Positions 1 to 9,923 of a stretch of DNA of 46,765 bases are shown here, piece by piece. Position 1 is the first letter of the stretch. Each line of letters opens with the position of its first letter. A program made the translations under genes and the position numbers. The notes under the pieces were generated by a model. The model did not search any database, was not told the DNA's origin, and saw only the letters and a list, made by a program, of their open reading frames with translations. The DNA lies in the NCBI GenBank assembly GCA_019685575.1, contig JABFQO010000015.1, positions 1 to 46,765 on the forward strand, written 5' to 3'. The DNA comes from Candidatus Bathyarchaeota archaeon A05DMB-4 (lineage in GTDB: Archaea > Thermoproteota > Bathyarchaeia > Bathyarchaeales > SOJC01).

Positions 1-38
1 CAGTACGATAACTTTTTTAGTTTTATGCGCGTGTACAA

Positions 39-111
39 GTGCTGCTCGGCGCTGGGCTAGGCCCCTCTTCCATATATGATCCTATTAGGCTCCAAATATA
101 CGGCAAATATG
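39..111 (-). repeat. terS-start repeat, copy A
   Basis: On the minus strand this 73-base stretch is nearly identical to 38641-38712 (one extra C inside the run CCTAGCCCAG) and similar to 41675-41752. It holds a ribosome-site-like AGGATC, an ATG at 73 and the first codons of a terS-like reading frame. That frame gives MEEGPSPAPSS and stops at 23, so the copy is dead after 16 codons. It points left, out of the window, and lies inverted relative to copy B, with 38.5 kb between them. What lies left of it cannot be seen. Confidence 0.85.
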
Positions 112-185
112 GTTTTGATGTTGTGATGTGTTGTTGTGTTGTGGGTGTGTTGTGAAAGAAAAAAAGAGAGGATGGGTGTTTGTGT

Positions 186-3080
186 TTATGTTTTTTTGGG
201 TGTTGTTTTCTTTTTTATGAAGGCTATTGCGAGGGTTATGGCTGTTGTAATTATGATTAGTATGGTTGGTGTGAATTCTGGTGCGGTGTAGGTTGCTTGG
301 ATGATTACTGGTACTGTGCTTGTGCTGTAGCTGTAGTAGATGAATGCGTGTGTGGAGTTTTCGGTGATTGTTGGGATTGTGAGTATGCCGTTTACTATGA
401 CGGCCCATGAGCCGTACATTAGGTTTTTTGGTATTGTGACGTTGAAGAAGCCTTTGGCGCCGTTGGGTCCTGTGGATGTGAATGTTATGAATGCGGGTGC
501 GCCTTGTGTTGTGTGGTTAAACGTGAAATCGGTGATTGTTGTGTTGCTTTTGGTGTATACGTGGAAGGTTTGGCTGTCGGCTGTTATTGGGTGGTCGATT
601 GTGAGGATGTCGGCTTGTACGTGAACTGTGTATGTGCCTGCTGTGCCGTTTATGTGTCCATCGTATGGGGTGATTTTGACCATCCAGTTTTCTGTTGGCA
701 AGGTGGCGCTACTTGGGACTGTGAACATGTTTGTCCATGCTGGTTGCAGGACGCTGTTCTTGTACCATTCGATGTAGTACGTGACTGGCTCTTCTTCATA
801 GTCAAGTGACGGAATCGGCCACAACGCTGTCAAATCATTTGAATCAAACGGTTTAAGCGGCGAAATCGTTACGTCTGGCTGAGTCGGCGGCTGATTAACA
901 TGTGTAAAGACAACGTCAAAGTGAAGATCATAGGCGTTGTATGGTATACCAGTGAACCAGCCTAAGTTCAGGTCCTCGAAAGCATATAGAAACTCACCGT
1001 CTGGATAAAAGTCATAATTTACTGCGCGGCTTTTTGCATAGCCAGATGATGCGTTGTATGTTAAGCCGTCGATGACTATCCAGTACTTTTGGGATCGCTC
1101 CACTCGAATTGGTGTTGGTGGTTTTATGTAATACAAGCCAGGTTTTGCGTCTATCGTTGTTCCTCTTATAACCATGCTCCTTGCGAGTACGTTACTCATG
1201 TCAGGATGTTGGTCAAGGGGGTCTGTAGCGTTGTTTCCAACGAGTAATAGCTGAAAATCAGGAGTAGGTGCTACTGCAGAATTTAACCAAACTCCAGCGT
1301 CTGCGATGTAATCATTTAAAGCGATAAAACTCTGTGCATAGTAAGGCGTAATCGCTGAGCCACCGATTGCCGAGATGTAGTTGGTGCTACCGCATTGTGT
1401 CTGGTAGGGTACGTCTGAAAAGATCATGTCGAGACCTAAATCATAAAGGTTATAGTAAGAGTTCCAAGTTACACCTGCGTTTCCAGAGTATATTTCTACT
1501 CCGTCCGTGTACGGATCGTGGGGGAGGATCATAGTCTAACTGATAATGGTCACGTGTCATCAAACTGCCTGCGGTAGCGTTGCCGAGGGAATAGCCGTCG
1601 ATTATGAAGAAATAAGTCTGCCCAGGTACCACTTCTATGGGTTTTGTTGGTTTCAGATAATGCATTCTTGGATTATTGGATATTTGTTCGCCTGTTATCG
1701 GGAGGCTTCTTGCAAGAAAGTTCGTTAAATCCGGTTTTGAGGCGTTTTCGGGCGACGGTGGGCATATTAATAGACGGACTGTCGGAGCGTTCAAACTGGT
1801 GTTTTCGAGCCATACGCCCACATCTAAGATGTACTTGTTAAGCGCCTTAAAAGATTGCCCTGCATAATTGTTAATCCCGTTGCCGCCGATGAGCGACCAT
1901 GTCGAGCGTCCTTTCATCAGTTTAATCGCTGACTGACTAGCAGAGAATGTAACGATAAAGTCTAGGTCGGGTGCGACACCCATAGTAGTCCATGAATCTC
2001 CAGCGTTGTTTGAATACTTATAGACGCCATACGGGTAGACATCTTCATACGCTCCTTTTGCCTTTGCCGAGCCGCTTGTTGTGTTGTCGTAATAACCGTC
2101 TATCACAAGCCAATAAGTCTCGCCCACTGTGACAGGGATTGAAACGTTAGGATGAACAAAGAACCTGCCCGGACTAGCTTCGATCTCGCTTCCTTCGATT
2201 ATTCGACTTACGCGATGACGTTATTCTTGTCAGGGTTTCCTAAAGGCGTGTTTCCCCATATTTGCACTCGCAAATCAGGAGTTGTGCCAGTATCATTGGC
2301 GATCCATATTCCAGCGTCAACTATGTAACTGTCTAAAGCCACAAAAGATTGGGCATAATAGTCTGTTCCAGATGCGCCACCTACAGGGCGTGGATATACG
2401 CCGCCGAACCCGTTAACTTCTGCTTTGATTGGCCTGTTGCTGAAGGTGACAACAAAATCCAAGTCATAGGTAGCCAAACTTGACCAGCTTGTTCCGTTAT
2501 TGTAAGAATAAAACATCGCGCCGTCTGGATATGGGTTAGTCGATTGGGCTGAACAGCCTACTGTACCAGTAGAGGTTTGGTCATAATAGCCGTCTACCAC
2601 CAGCCAGTAGGTTTTGTTCTGCTGAACACGGACTGGAGCGGTAAGGTTGAAGTAAAAGCGCTTCGCTGTTAGACCTATCGACGTGTTTGAGATTACGCGA
2701 GTTATCACCATGGGCTTACTGATATTGGGTTTTCCCGTAGGAGTGCTGTTGCACAAGAAAAACCTAAAGTTCGGAGTCGACGCCGTATAATTTCGCAGTG
2801 TAAGAGCGGCGTCTGTGATGTAGTCAGCGAGAGCCTTGAACGACTGGGCGTAATAGTCAGCGTCAGACCCACCGACTCCAACGAGCAACGTATTCCCTAT
2901 CACTTCTGCTTTAGTTTCGAACGTAGCATTCGTTGGGAAAAGCGAAGGAGGAGCCATGATACCAGCTGAAGAAATCTTATCTGCAACTGTCGTTTTTGAC
3001 GAAGTGTTCCCTAAAGGAATGAAAGTCGAAAGTGAAAGCATTCCAACTAACACGAAAATTATCAACGCTATCTTTTTCAT
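186..3080 (-). pseudogene. Large four-repeat surface protein, interrupted by two frameshifts
   Basis: Three reading pieces (3080-2208, about 2207-1520, about 1525-186) join into one protein of about 965 residues. It starts at ATG 3080 behind GGTGA and opens with a lysine-plus-hydrophobic signal peptide. Four copies of a module of about 150 residues follow, each with YYAQSF.AL..YI.DA near its start and TYWLVIDGYY near its middle. After these come Ig/FN3-like beta regions, then a C-terminal membrane segment with a KKK tail, so the protein should sit outside the membrane with its C-end anchored. Many NxT/S sites fit glycosylation. The first break (about 2208-2213) needs one added base. The second is at a run of five G (1520-1524), where removing one base restores the module. 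Both repairs give perfect module continuity. It may be a sequencing artefact, phase variation or a decaying gene. The ligand is unknown. Confidence 0.75.
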
Positions 3081-3195
3081 TTTTTCACCATCTTTTTTAA
3101 TCATTCACTTCGTTTACAATCAAATTTAAAGACTTTGCTTACAAAAGCGAAAAACAAAAAACTAGACATGCCAAAAATTGCCACAAACACGGCAA

Positions 3196-3582
3196 CTAAC
3201 GATTATTCCTATACTCCTCATGAAGCTTGTCCAATATCCTCTTATTAATAAACCCCCTGTGCGGCCTGAAGCCCCCAGAAAACCCGGCTGGAATGTGCAA
3301 TAACTCGTGAATAATCACCCGTTCCTTCTCTGATTGAGTAAGCTTGTCGTAGCGCTCCGAAATCACTTCAATCAAGTACCCCGCCCGCGTGTTCAGCGCT
3401 TTCTGCCAAACCTTGCCCAAACTGTGAATCCGCGCCACAACCCGTCTGCTCTGCGAACCACGACTCCTAAAACAAAAAACCCTATCCACCTCCACGTGCC
3501 TAAAACCAAGCTTAGACACGATCTCAACGACCAAAGCCTTCACGTCCGGCGCATCAAAGTATTCTATGGGCACAGCCAAGCA
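3196..3582 (-). CDS. Putative phage-type metallopeptidase
   Basis: About 128 residues. It carries the zinc-peptidase core HELLHIP followed by PHRG about 15 residues later, the pattern HExxH...H seen in the small 'putative metallopeptidase' family found in archaea and their viruses. The likely start is TTG at 3582 (LAVPIEYF), 4 bases after GGAGGT; GTG at 3576 is an alternative, and the ATG at 3594 precedes the ribosome site. No signal peptide or membrane segment is visible, so it probably acts in the cytoplasm. Its substrate is unknown. It stands alone, divergent from the gar1-tfb pair. The family assignment rests on the motif and length. Confidence 0.65.
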   Translation of the reverse strand, partial: CLAVPIEYFDAPDVKALVVEIVSKLGFRHVEVDRVFCFRSRGSQSRRVVARIHSLGKVWQKALNTRAGYLIEVISERYDKLTQSEKERVIIHELLHIPAGFSGGFRPHRGFINKRILDKLHEEYRNNR

Positions 3583-3763
3583 ACCTCCACGCAAACAAAC
3601 AACGCCACATTTATCTCACGGCTCTGTATTAGTATTTTACTCGCCGGATGACGAGAAGGTATTTGATTGACCACCCGGATGAAATCTCAGAGTTACTCGG
3701 ACGGCACAAAACGCCAGCCGCTAGCCTTCAACAAAGGTTTTTAAGGTTTTCGGTAAGGAAACG

Positions 3764-3771
3764 TTTAAATA
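3764..3771 (+). promoter_or_regulatory. TATA box for gar1-tfb
   Basis: TTTAAATA preceded by purine-rich GGAAACG, which fits an archaeal BRE/TATA promoter. Transcription would begin near 3795, about 30 bases before the TTG start of gar1. Confidence 0.6.
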
Positions 3772-3824
3772 AACCGAAACCGTGAAAGCATCATGCATTT
3801 TGTTGAGGGAGAGAGAAAAAAGTT

Positions 3825-4094
3825 TTGCAGAGATTAGGTCATGTGCTTCACGTAACGCCGAGCCGAAGCATCATCGTCAAGGTGGAAAAAACCCCGAGAA
3901 TTGGCGAAAAAGTTGTCGACGAAAAACTCCAACAGGTTGGCACGGTTTTCGACATTTTCGGCCCAGTCTCGTCGCCCTACGTTGCCGTGAAAACCACCAT
4001 AAACAACCCGGACACGCTGAAAAACCAACTCCTTTACGTAGTTCCCTCTCCGAAACAAGGCGCAAAAGGAAAGGAGAAAAGAAAACATGGATGA
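3825..4094 (+). CDS. gar1: H/ACA RNA-protein complex protein Gar1
   Basis: 89 residues, the usual archaeal Gar1 length. Gar1 is a small beta-barrel protein of the H/ACA particle that converts uridine to pseudouridine in rRNA; it binds Cbf5 and helps load and release substrate. The sequence shows the expected order: an RLGHVLH start, a [10 protein letters not shown] core followed by PYVAVK, and a basic tail (GKEKRKHG). The start is TTG at 3825. Its end overlaps the ATG of tfb by 8 bases, so the two are probably translated together, a common archaeal pairing. Confidence 0.92.
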   Translation: MQRLGHVLHVTPSRSIIVKVEKTPRIGEKVVDEKLQQVGTVFDIFGPVSSPYVAVKTTINNPDTLKNQLLYVVPSPKQGAKGKEKRKHG

Positions 4095-5031
4095 AGGCGA
4101 CGCCGTTCTCCCGCCGACACCAGCAAAAATCCACAAATGCCCCGAGTGTGGAAGCGAAAAATTAATCCGCGATCATGAAATGGGCGAAATCGTCTGCATG
4201 GAATGCGGCTACGTCATAGCAGCCAAACTAACCGACCGAGGACCAGAATGGAGAGCGTTCGACGACGAACAACGCGCAAAGCGCACCCGAGTCGGCGCAC
4301 CGACAACATTCTCGATACATGACAAAGGCTTATCAACGATGATCGACTGGCACGACCGCGATATATACGGAAAACGTCTCAGCCCAGGACAAAAGGCGCA
4401 GGTGTACAGGCTCCGCAAATGGCAAAGACGCATCCGTGTGTCAGACGCCACAGAACGCAACCTTGCTTATGCGCTTTCAGAAATCTCAAAAATTTCCAAC
4501 GCCCTAAGCCTGCCCAAGAATATCGTTGAAACCGCATCAGTGATTTACCGAAAAGCCGTAAAAGAACGCCTTATCCGCGGAAGGTCGATTCAAGGCGTGA
4601 CCGCAGCCGCCATTTACGTTGCTTGTAGGCAGTGCTCGTTGCCGCGGACGTTGGAGGAAATCGCGCAGGCTTCGAACATTAACAAGAAGGAAGTGGGGCG
4701 CAGTTACCGCTTTCTTATCAAAGAGTTGGACTATTTCATTCCGCCGTTGAAGCCGGGTCACTACATTACGAAGTTCTCTAATCAACTTACTATGCCCGGC
4801 AAAGTGGAGGAAATCGCGCACAAGATTCTCACGACGGCTAAAGACTTGAAGCTGACGTCTGGTCGTGGTCCAACAGGTATCGCTGCTGCAGCGAGTTATA
4901 TTGCTTCAGTGCTGACTGGGGAAAGGAAAACGCAGAGGGAAATCGCCGAGATCGCCCAAGTTACAGAGGTTACGATTCGTAATCGTTATAAAGAACTCGT
5001 TGAGCGTCTTTGCTTTGAAATAAAACTGTAA
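4087..5031 (+). CDS. tfb: Transcription initiation factor IIB
   Basis: 314 residues, full length. TFB bridges TATA-bound TBP and RNA polymerase and fixes the start site. Residues 18-40 hold the zinc ribbon (CPECG ... CMECG), followed by the B-reader region and then two cyclin folds (about 110-200 and 205-314). The repeats contain the conserved [17 protein letters not shown] and [15 protein letters not shown] segments. The ATG lies inside the end of gar1, so translation is coupled. Codon style shifts inside the gene near 4610 from C/A-ending to more G/T-ending codons, without loss of protein similarity. Confidence 0.97.
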   Translation: MDEGDAVLPPTPAKIHKCPECGSEKLIRDHEMGEIVCMECGYVIAAKLTDRGPEWRAFDDEQRAKRTRVGAPTTFSIHDKGLSTMIDWHDRDIYGKRLSPGQKAQVYRLRKWQRRIRVSDATERNLAYALSEISKISNALSLPKNIVETASVIYRKAVKERLIRGRSIQGVTAAAIYVACRQCSLPRTLEEIAQASNINKKEVGRSYRFLIKELDYFIPPLKPGHYITKFSNQLTMPGKVEEIAHKILTTAKDLKLTSGRGPTGIAAAASYIASVLTGERKTQREIAEIAQVTEVTIRNRYKELVERLCFEIKL

Positions 5032-5053
5032 TTTTCTCTTTTTCTTTTTTTCT
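5032..5053 (+). terminator. Poly-T terminator after tfb
   Basis: A T-rich run begins at the tfb stop codon (TTTTCTC, then TTTTTC, then TTTTTTTC). Archaeal RNA polymerase stops at such T runs without a hairpin. Confidence 0.6.
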
Positions 5054-5115
5054 TATGGAGTTTTTCAGAATTGTTTATGAATCTCGTGTGCGTGTTTTAG
5101 ACTTGTGAGTTTGGG

Positions 5116-5964
5116 TTGAAGAAATTGAGAGGGTTCATTCGTAGTCTCCAGGACGAGAGCGGAGGAATCGCGACATCCCTGGGCGAAGAATCAGACCCGA
5201 ACAATGGTTGGTTAATCAGGCATCTTCTCGAACTCGGCATGAAAAGAGAGGCGTTACGGTTTCGGGATTATCTGCTTGAGCATCAGAACACTGATGGAGG
5301 CTGGGGACAGAATGGGAAAGCACCGAGCATGATTTCCTTGACAGCGAACGCTTTGAGTGGTCTGTGTGATGCTGGCGTTTCTGCTAGGCATGCTTCGGTT
5401 ACAAAAGCGATAGAGTTTCTATTAGCACATCAGGAAAAGGAAAGCGGTTTTTCAGAAACAGTAGACACGGGTGTGCCGTGGATGAAGCCGGGCGTCGTTT
5501 GGGGCTGGATAACCGCGGTTGCGGTTGAGGCTTTGTACAAGGCTGGAGTGCGTATTACTACGCCTGCTTTTGACGATGCGGCTTTGTTCGTGCGGAAGTG
5601 TTTTTGGGAGAATCGTGAGGGCATTGAGGGACAGTCGGTTATGGTGAGGGCTTTGAGGAACACGCGTTTTGCTGTGATGATTGAGACGAAGGAGATGAAA
5701 CGAAGAATCGACTGCGCAGAACAAGCAGAAAACGGTGGTTTTCCACGAGAGAATCCTAACTTGGACACGACTTTGAACATTCTAGGTTTTCTCTACGACA
5801 TCGGCGTCAGAGAGGACGACGCAAGGTTCAGCAAGGCTGTACATTTTGTTGTGTCTTCCCGCAACGAGGACGGCGGATGGCCCGCGACGCCGGGAGAAAA
5901 AAGTGTGTTGTGGGCGAGTTTGGAATCGGCTGTTTTGTTGAAAAATCTTGGTAAACTGGTGTAG
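5116..5964 (+). CDS. Alpha/alpha-toroid protein of the prenyltransferase/squalene-cyclase repeat family
   Basis: 282 residues with TTG start at 5116. Repeated helical motifs fit the toroid shared by prenyltransferase beta subunits and terpene cyclases: HQNTDGGWGQ near residue 58, HQEKESGF near 110, NGGFPREN near 205 and RNEDGGWPA near 255. The DXDD acid motif of squalene-hopene cyclases is not visible and the protein is less than half their length, so a cyclase call is not supported. No signal peptide is seen. It follows tfb after a terminator and is probably its own unit. The substrate is unknown; it may be a binding scaffold. Confidence 0.7.
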   Translation: MKKLRGFIRSLQDESGGIATSLGEESDPNNGWLIRHLLELGMKREALRFRDYLLEHQNTDGGWGQNGKAPSMISLTANALSGLCDAGVSARHASVTKAIEFLLAHQEKESGFSETVDTGVPWMKPGVVWGWITAVAVEALYKAGVRITTPAFDDAALFVRKCFWENREGIEGQSVMVRALRNTRFAVMIETKEMKRRIDCAEQAENGGFPRENPNLDTTLNILGFLYDIGVREDDARFSKAVHFVVSSRNEDGGWPATPGEKSVLWASLESAVLLKNLGKLV

Positions 5965-6102
5965 ACGTCGCGTTGTTTTTGGGTTTTCTGTGAGTGTGCA
6001 CATACGCTTCCCTAGTCTAGGTATGTTTTCTGCATAGCACAATGTAGGCAAGGCTTTTGCGAAGTTTCTCTTTTTTATAAATCGTTACCGTTACCTAAAC
6101 AA

Positions 6103-6816
6103 TCACATGTCTTCTATTGTACTTGGTAATTCTCTTAAATCATCAATTATCCGGTCAGGAGTAACACTGGAATCTTCATTTGTCTGATTTGGCTTTCTCC
6201 TTAGCCAGATTGTTTTCATGCCCACTGCGTGCGCGCCTTGAACGTCATGGTAGAGCGAGTCGCCCACGAAAACCGCTTCGGCCGGCTGGGTTTGCAACGC
6301 TTTTAACGCCGCGTTAAATATGACTGGGCTCGGTTTGCGGTAGCCCACAGTTCCAGATGCGAGTAAGAAGTCGAAGTATTTTTTTATGCCAAACTTATCC
6401 AGAGTGATGGGCACTACCTCGGGAATTCCCAAGTTAGACACAACAGCAAGTCGGTAGCGACGATGCAAATGCTCCAGCAAGCTAGGCACGTAGTCTTCCA
6501 TATAAAGCGAATCCACCAGAGCACGAGTGAAAACCTCTGTAGCCTCCACGATTCGCCTGTCTGATTCTGGGGCGTCATAGCCGAACAACTCTAAAACTTT
6601 TGAAAGACGATAACTGTAAGTATGCTCCCTTAATTCCCCATCACTCCACAGGTCGCTTCGAACTCTAAGATAAACCCGCTTAAACTCTTCAAAAGAAGGC
6701 GCAACACCTCCAGCCTTCAAGACCTCATACGCTTTGCGAAGACTGGCAAAATAATCAAACCTGTCATCCAAAATCAACGTGGCACCGAAATCAAACATCA
6801 CCGCCTTAACCGTCAC
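6103..6816 (-). CDS. HAD-superfamily hydrolase
   Basis: 237 residues. The four HAD motifs are in order: FDFGATL (nucleophile Asp9), VVSNLG (motif II Ser), YRKPSP (Lys) and VGDSLYHDV (metal-binding acids). A helical cap domain lies between motifs I and II, as in type I cap enzymes. The residue two after the nucleophile, usually Asp (acid/base), is Gly here, as in several HAD branches, so rate and reaction type are uncertain. Likely a small-molecule phosphatase. It is divergent from purA and shares the intergenic stretch 6817-6970. Confidence 0.85.
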   Translation of the reverse strand: MTVKAVMFDFGATLILDDRFDYFASLRKAYEVLKAGGVAPSFEEFKRVYLRVRSDLWSDGELREHTYSYRLSKVLELFGYDAPESDRRIVEATEVFTRALVDSLYMEDYVPSLLEHLHRRYRLAVVSNLGIPEVVPITLDKFGIKKYFDFLLASGTVGYRKPSPVIFNAALKALQTQPAEAVFVGDSLYHDVQGAHAVGMKTIWLRRKPNQTNEDSSVTPDRIIDDLRELPSTIEDM

Positions 6817-6917
6817 GTCTCTTCACTTCATGTGCAAAAAGAACGCCGACCTCATATATAGTTTTAACGTATTTATTGAAAAATACGAGTTTGTTTTACA
6901 CAATGTTGACAAATACT

Positions 6918-6926
6918 TTTAAATAC
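6918..6926 (+). promoter_or_regulatory. TATA box for purA
   Basis: TTTAAATAC, 45 bases before the purA ATG, in an AT-rich spacer. A GGTGA ribosome site follows at 6960-6964. Confidence 0.5.
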
Positions 6927-6970
6927 TTCTCACGAACTGCTATTTCTTTCCGTCTTCAAGGTGACAAGAG

Positions 6971-7966
6971 ATGGGCTGCACGGTCGTGGTCGGAGCGTTT
7001 TGGGGAGACGAGGGCAAAGGAAAAATAATCTCCTACTTGGCGCTCAAGGACAAAATAGATGTCTGCGTACGAACCGGCTCAGTAAACGCCGCTCACACCA
7101 TAATCCACAAAGACAAAAAATACGCGTTGCATATGGTGCCGAGCGCCTTCGTTAACGAGCAAAGCCGCCTACTCATCGGTGCGGGCGCAAACGTTCATGT
7201 TCCTCAACTTTTCAAGGAAATCGAAGAAACCGGCGTCAAAAACCGCATAGGCGTCGATTATCAATGTTCAATCATCAAGGAAAAACATTCTCAAATAGAC
7301 CGTGAAAGCGCGCATCTCAAAGGAATCGGCACAACGGGCTGGGGCGTCGGTCCAGCGCAAGAAGACCGCGTGAAACGCGTCGGCAAACTAGCCCGCGACA
7401 TACCCGAACTTGAACCTTACTTGACTGACGTGGCTTTGGAAACCAACGTTGCCATCGACGCTGGCAAGAACGTTCTCTTAGAGGGCACTCAAGGTTTGAT
7501 GCTTTCATTGTTCTTCGGCACTTACCCTTACGTAACTAGCCGAGACACGAGCGCGTCTGCCATCTGCGCAGAAGCAGGAGTAGGCCCCACAAAAGTCAAC
7601 CGTGTCGTCGTGGTCTACAAGGCCTTTATCACCCGAGTAGGCGCCGGCATCCTGCCCGGAGAACTTACTAAAGAAGAAGCCATCAAACGAGGCTGGTTCG
7701 AAACCGCCGCCGGCACTGGAAGAGAACGTCGTTCAGCACCGTTCAATTTTGACTTGGCCAAGCGTGCAGCGATGATAAACGGCGCAACCGAAGCAGCAAT
7801 AACAAAGCTGGACGTGGTCTTTCCTGAAAGTAAGAGTGCAAGGACCTTCGATGAATTATCGAGTGACGCGAAAGAATTCGTGGCTAAGGTGGAAGCCGCC
7901 ACTGGAGTGCCGGTAACCATCATCGGCACGGGGCCTGCAGTGTTCGACATCATTGACCGGCGTTAA
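6971..7966 (+). CDS. purA: Adenylosuccinate synthetase
   Basis: 331 residues, matching the short archaeal form (the bacterial form is about 430). It joins IMP and aspartate using GTP, the first step from IMP to AMP. The N-terminal VVGAFWGDEGKGK is the GTP/IMP site with the catalytic Asp, and HTIIHKDKKYALHMVPSA follows. Later GTGRERRSAPFN and TKLDV are the sites for IMP/aspartate and the guanine base. ATG at 6971 sits behind GGTGA. It has its own promoter, so it is probably monocistronic. Confidence 0.95.
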   Translation: MGCTVVVGAFWGDEGKGKIISYLALKDKIDVCVRTGSVNAAHTIIHKDKKYALHMVPSAFVNEQSRLLIGAGANVHVPQLFKEIEETGVKNRIGVDYQCSIIKEKHSQIDRESAHLKGIGTTGWGVGPAQEDRVKRVGKLARDIPELEPYLTDVALETNVAIDAGKNVLLEGTQGLMLSLFFGTYPYVTSRDTSASAICAEAGVGPTKVNRVVVVYKAFITRVGAGILPGELTKEEAIKRGWFETAAGTGRERRSAPFNFDLAKRAAMINGATEAAITKLDVVFPESKSARTFDELSSDAKEFVAKVEAATGVPVTIIGTGPAVFDIIDRR

Positions 7967-8000
7967 AAAAACGACGAGTTAGGTTAGTTTTGAGAGACTG

Positions 8001-9005
8001 CTAAGACACTTGCCTAACTTTAGTTTCGTATACGAAGGAATATTCGCCGCTAGCATTAGCGCCAAACTGCACTTTTATCAGGAATTTAACGGTTTCTAAC
8101 GGGTTAAGCCTAAAGCTCAGTACTTCGGCAAGTGAGAGAGTTGCTTTTGCGTACTTGGCCGGCATCGTCGGGGTTGCGCCTGCTATGCCCCAGTCGTAAC
8201 CGAACGCTTGGAAAAAGAACCCTATAGTTGCGTCTCTTTCAGCTCCGATGTAGGTGAATGGAATTGCCCATGTAATGTTCTTTTTGTCGTTTGACATGAC
8301 CACGGTGATTGGCACGTCGCTCGGGGGAACGGTTTCGTTCCATGAATATTCGGTTGCAGTCGTGTTCCAGGCGAAATCGCTTATCGGCGTGTAGATTTTT
8401 AGTTGATTAATGTTTTGTCTGTTGGGGTTGTTGGTGAAATTGAACGCTTTGTCTTGGGCGTCTAGGAGGTTGTTTCCGTTGCCGTCGAAGGCGAGGTAGG
8501 CAAAAACTGTTTGGCCGTCCACTGTGGGGTTGCCTCCGGTGAACATGAATTTAACGTAAATCGTGCTCTCTGTGTGCATTAATACAACCGTGTAAGTGCC
8601 GGGGTCGACTGATTTTTTCTCTGTATATACAAACCGTGTAACTTTGGTTTGATTGGCTAAAGAAACCAGCACGGTGGCCAAGGTTTGGTTGACGAGCCAG
8701 TGTGTGCCGTTGAACTCTTTTATCCACTGGTTTGAGGTCGTGTTATAGTGCCATATTGCGAAGTTGAAGGTTACGCTCATCGCGGTGGTTTCGTTGTTTA
8801 GTAGGTTGTGGGGGTCTGACTCGATCGTTGTTCCGTTTACTGCCGTGACGTTCCAGACAAGGGGCATGGTGTAATTGTTTCCGTCGATGAAAACTTGTAT
8901 TGGTTTTTCTTCTTCCGGTTGGGGCCAGAAGAATTGGTACCATCCTAAACCGCCTACGATGATTATTGCGATTATTACGATTGCGATTAGCCATTTTCTT
9001 TGCAT
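8001..9005 (-). CDS. Secreted, N-terminally anchored protein of unknown function
   Basis: 334 residues from ATG 9005 (MQRKW), preceded by GAGGAAG; an upstream in-frame ATG at 9056 has no such site. Residues 4-25 form one membrane anchor, then an acidic linker (PQPEEEK) leads to a large Thr/Asn-rich extracellular part with about ten NxT/S sites. Residues near 190-200 (DGNGNNLLDAQD) resemble a calcium-binding loop in a beta-rich domain. No enzyme motif is recognised. The next gene, also minus strand, has the same design with a similar acidic loop, so the two may be distant relatives. Role at the cell surface is inferred from topology only. Confidence 0.7.
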   Translation of the reverse strand: MQRKWLIAIVIIAIIIVGGLGWYQFFWPQPEEEKPIQVFIDGNNYTMPLVWNVTAVNGTTIESDPHNLLNNETTAMSVTFNFAIWHYNTTSNQWIKEFNGTHWLVNQTLATVLVSLANQTKVTRFVYTEKKSVDPGTYTVVLMHTESTIYVKFMFTGGNPTVDGQTVFAYLAFDGNGNNLLDAQDKAFNFTNNPNRQNINQLKIYTPISDFAWNTTATEYSWNETVPPSDVPITVVMSNDKKNITWAIPFTYIGAERDATIGFFFQAFGYDWGIAGATPTMPAKYAKATLSLAEVLSFRLNPLETVKFLIKVQFGANASGEYSFVYETKVRQVS

Positions 9006-9181
9006 GGTTATTTCTTCCTCGGTTTTTGGTTCTATGGTGTATCGAAGTAGAGGCACATATAGTTTTTGTTGACTGTTCCTTAGGGGACTGCGATAAAAGA
9101 TTTTTGGGTGCCCTTAACCGAGCGGAATGAAAAGAAAATTTAAAATAGCATCAATCTTGTATTCAAAGTATTTTATTCGTT

Positions 9182-9769
9182 TCACTTCCTCAAGTCAAAA
9201 TGGTCAACTTTGACGACAGCTTCGCCAGGGTTTGGACTTCGTTCGTAAACGAGCTGGAACAGATCTCCATATATTGTATGGTTCGGTTCGTTTAGCAAGA
9301 AAGTCGCGTTGTACAAATATTTGTGCCCATCAAATTTGCAGTAAAAAGTCGTGGCTTTTTCTCCAGGAGTCATTGTTTCAAATACTGGCCCCCCATTAGG
9401 TACAACTTCGCCTGTTCTCGTCCAGTTGTTGGGGTACATTATCTTAGCCAGTAAATCCGCATGTTCGCCAACTTCACCATCCATATTAGTGTCGAAGGCT
9501 ATTACAAGCAATCTGTGCGATGTTTCTGTGTCGTTTATTATGGTAACAACTCTTAGTATGCTGCCTTCGATTGTGAAGGTCACGTTGATCTGCAAGCCTA
9601 CTTCGCTGTCTGTGATGTTTTGTTCTTCTGCCGTCCATGTATAAGTGAAGGTTTTGCTCGTGTTCTTTTTAGGTTGGGAAATCGAGTTCACGTAAGAGTA
9701 TGCTAAGATGCTTGTGGAAGCCAAAAGGATAATACAGAGGGTTGTAAGGATGATGGTGTTCTTTTCCAA
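9182..9769 (-). CDS. Secreted protein with acidic loop, unknown function
   Basis: 195 residues from TTG 9769, behind GGAGGAGG; the longer reading with an ATG at 9835 would run through the ribosome site. A signal anchor (IILTTLCIILLASTSILAY) is followed by a Thr/Asn-rich domain with several glycosylation sites and FDTNMDGEVGEHADL, an EF-hand-like acidic loop. It shares this layout with the gene at 8001-9005. Likely extracellular, attached by the N-terminal segment. No catalytic residues are recognised. Confidence 0.65.
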   Translation of the reverse strand: MEKNTIILTTLCIILLASTSILAYSYVNSISQPKKNTSKTFTYTWTAEEQNITDSEVGLQINVTFTIEGSILRVVTIINDTETSHRLLVIAFDTNMDGEVGEHADLLAKIMYPNNWTRTGEVVPNGGPVFETMTPGEKATTFYCKFDGHKYLYNATFLLNEPNHTIYGDLFQLVYERSPNPGEAVVKVDHFDLRK

Positions 9770-9818
9770 TTTTCCTCCTCCTTCACATTTCGTACAGTTA
9801 TGCTTACATATATAACAC

Positions 9819-9826
9819 ATATAAAA
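9819..9826 (-). promoter_or_regulatory. TATA box upstream of the secreted-protein gene
   Basis: Reads TTTTATAT on the minus strand, about 50 bases before the TTG start at 9769. The distance gives a short leader that contains the GGAGGAGG site. Confidence 0.45.
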
Positions 9827-9923
9827 GATTAACAAGGCAATTTTTATGCTTCAATTCTCTTCTTTCCATGAACTTCGTCGTCAATTGAAAGTAGAAATCA
9901 CTATAATCGCACGCGAAAATCTA

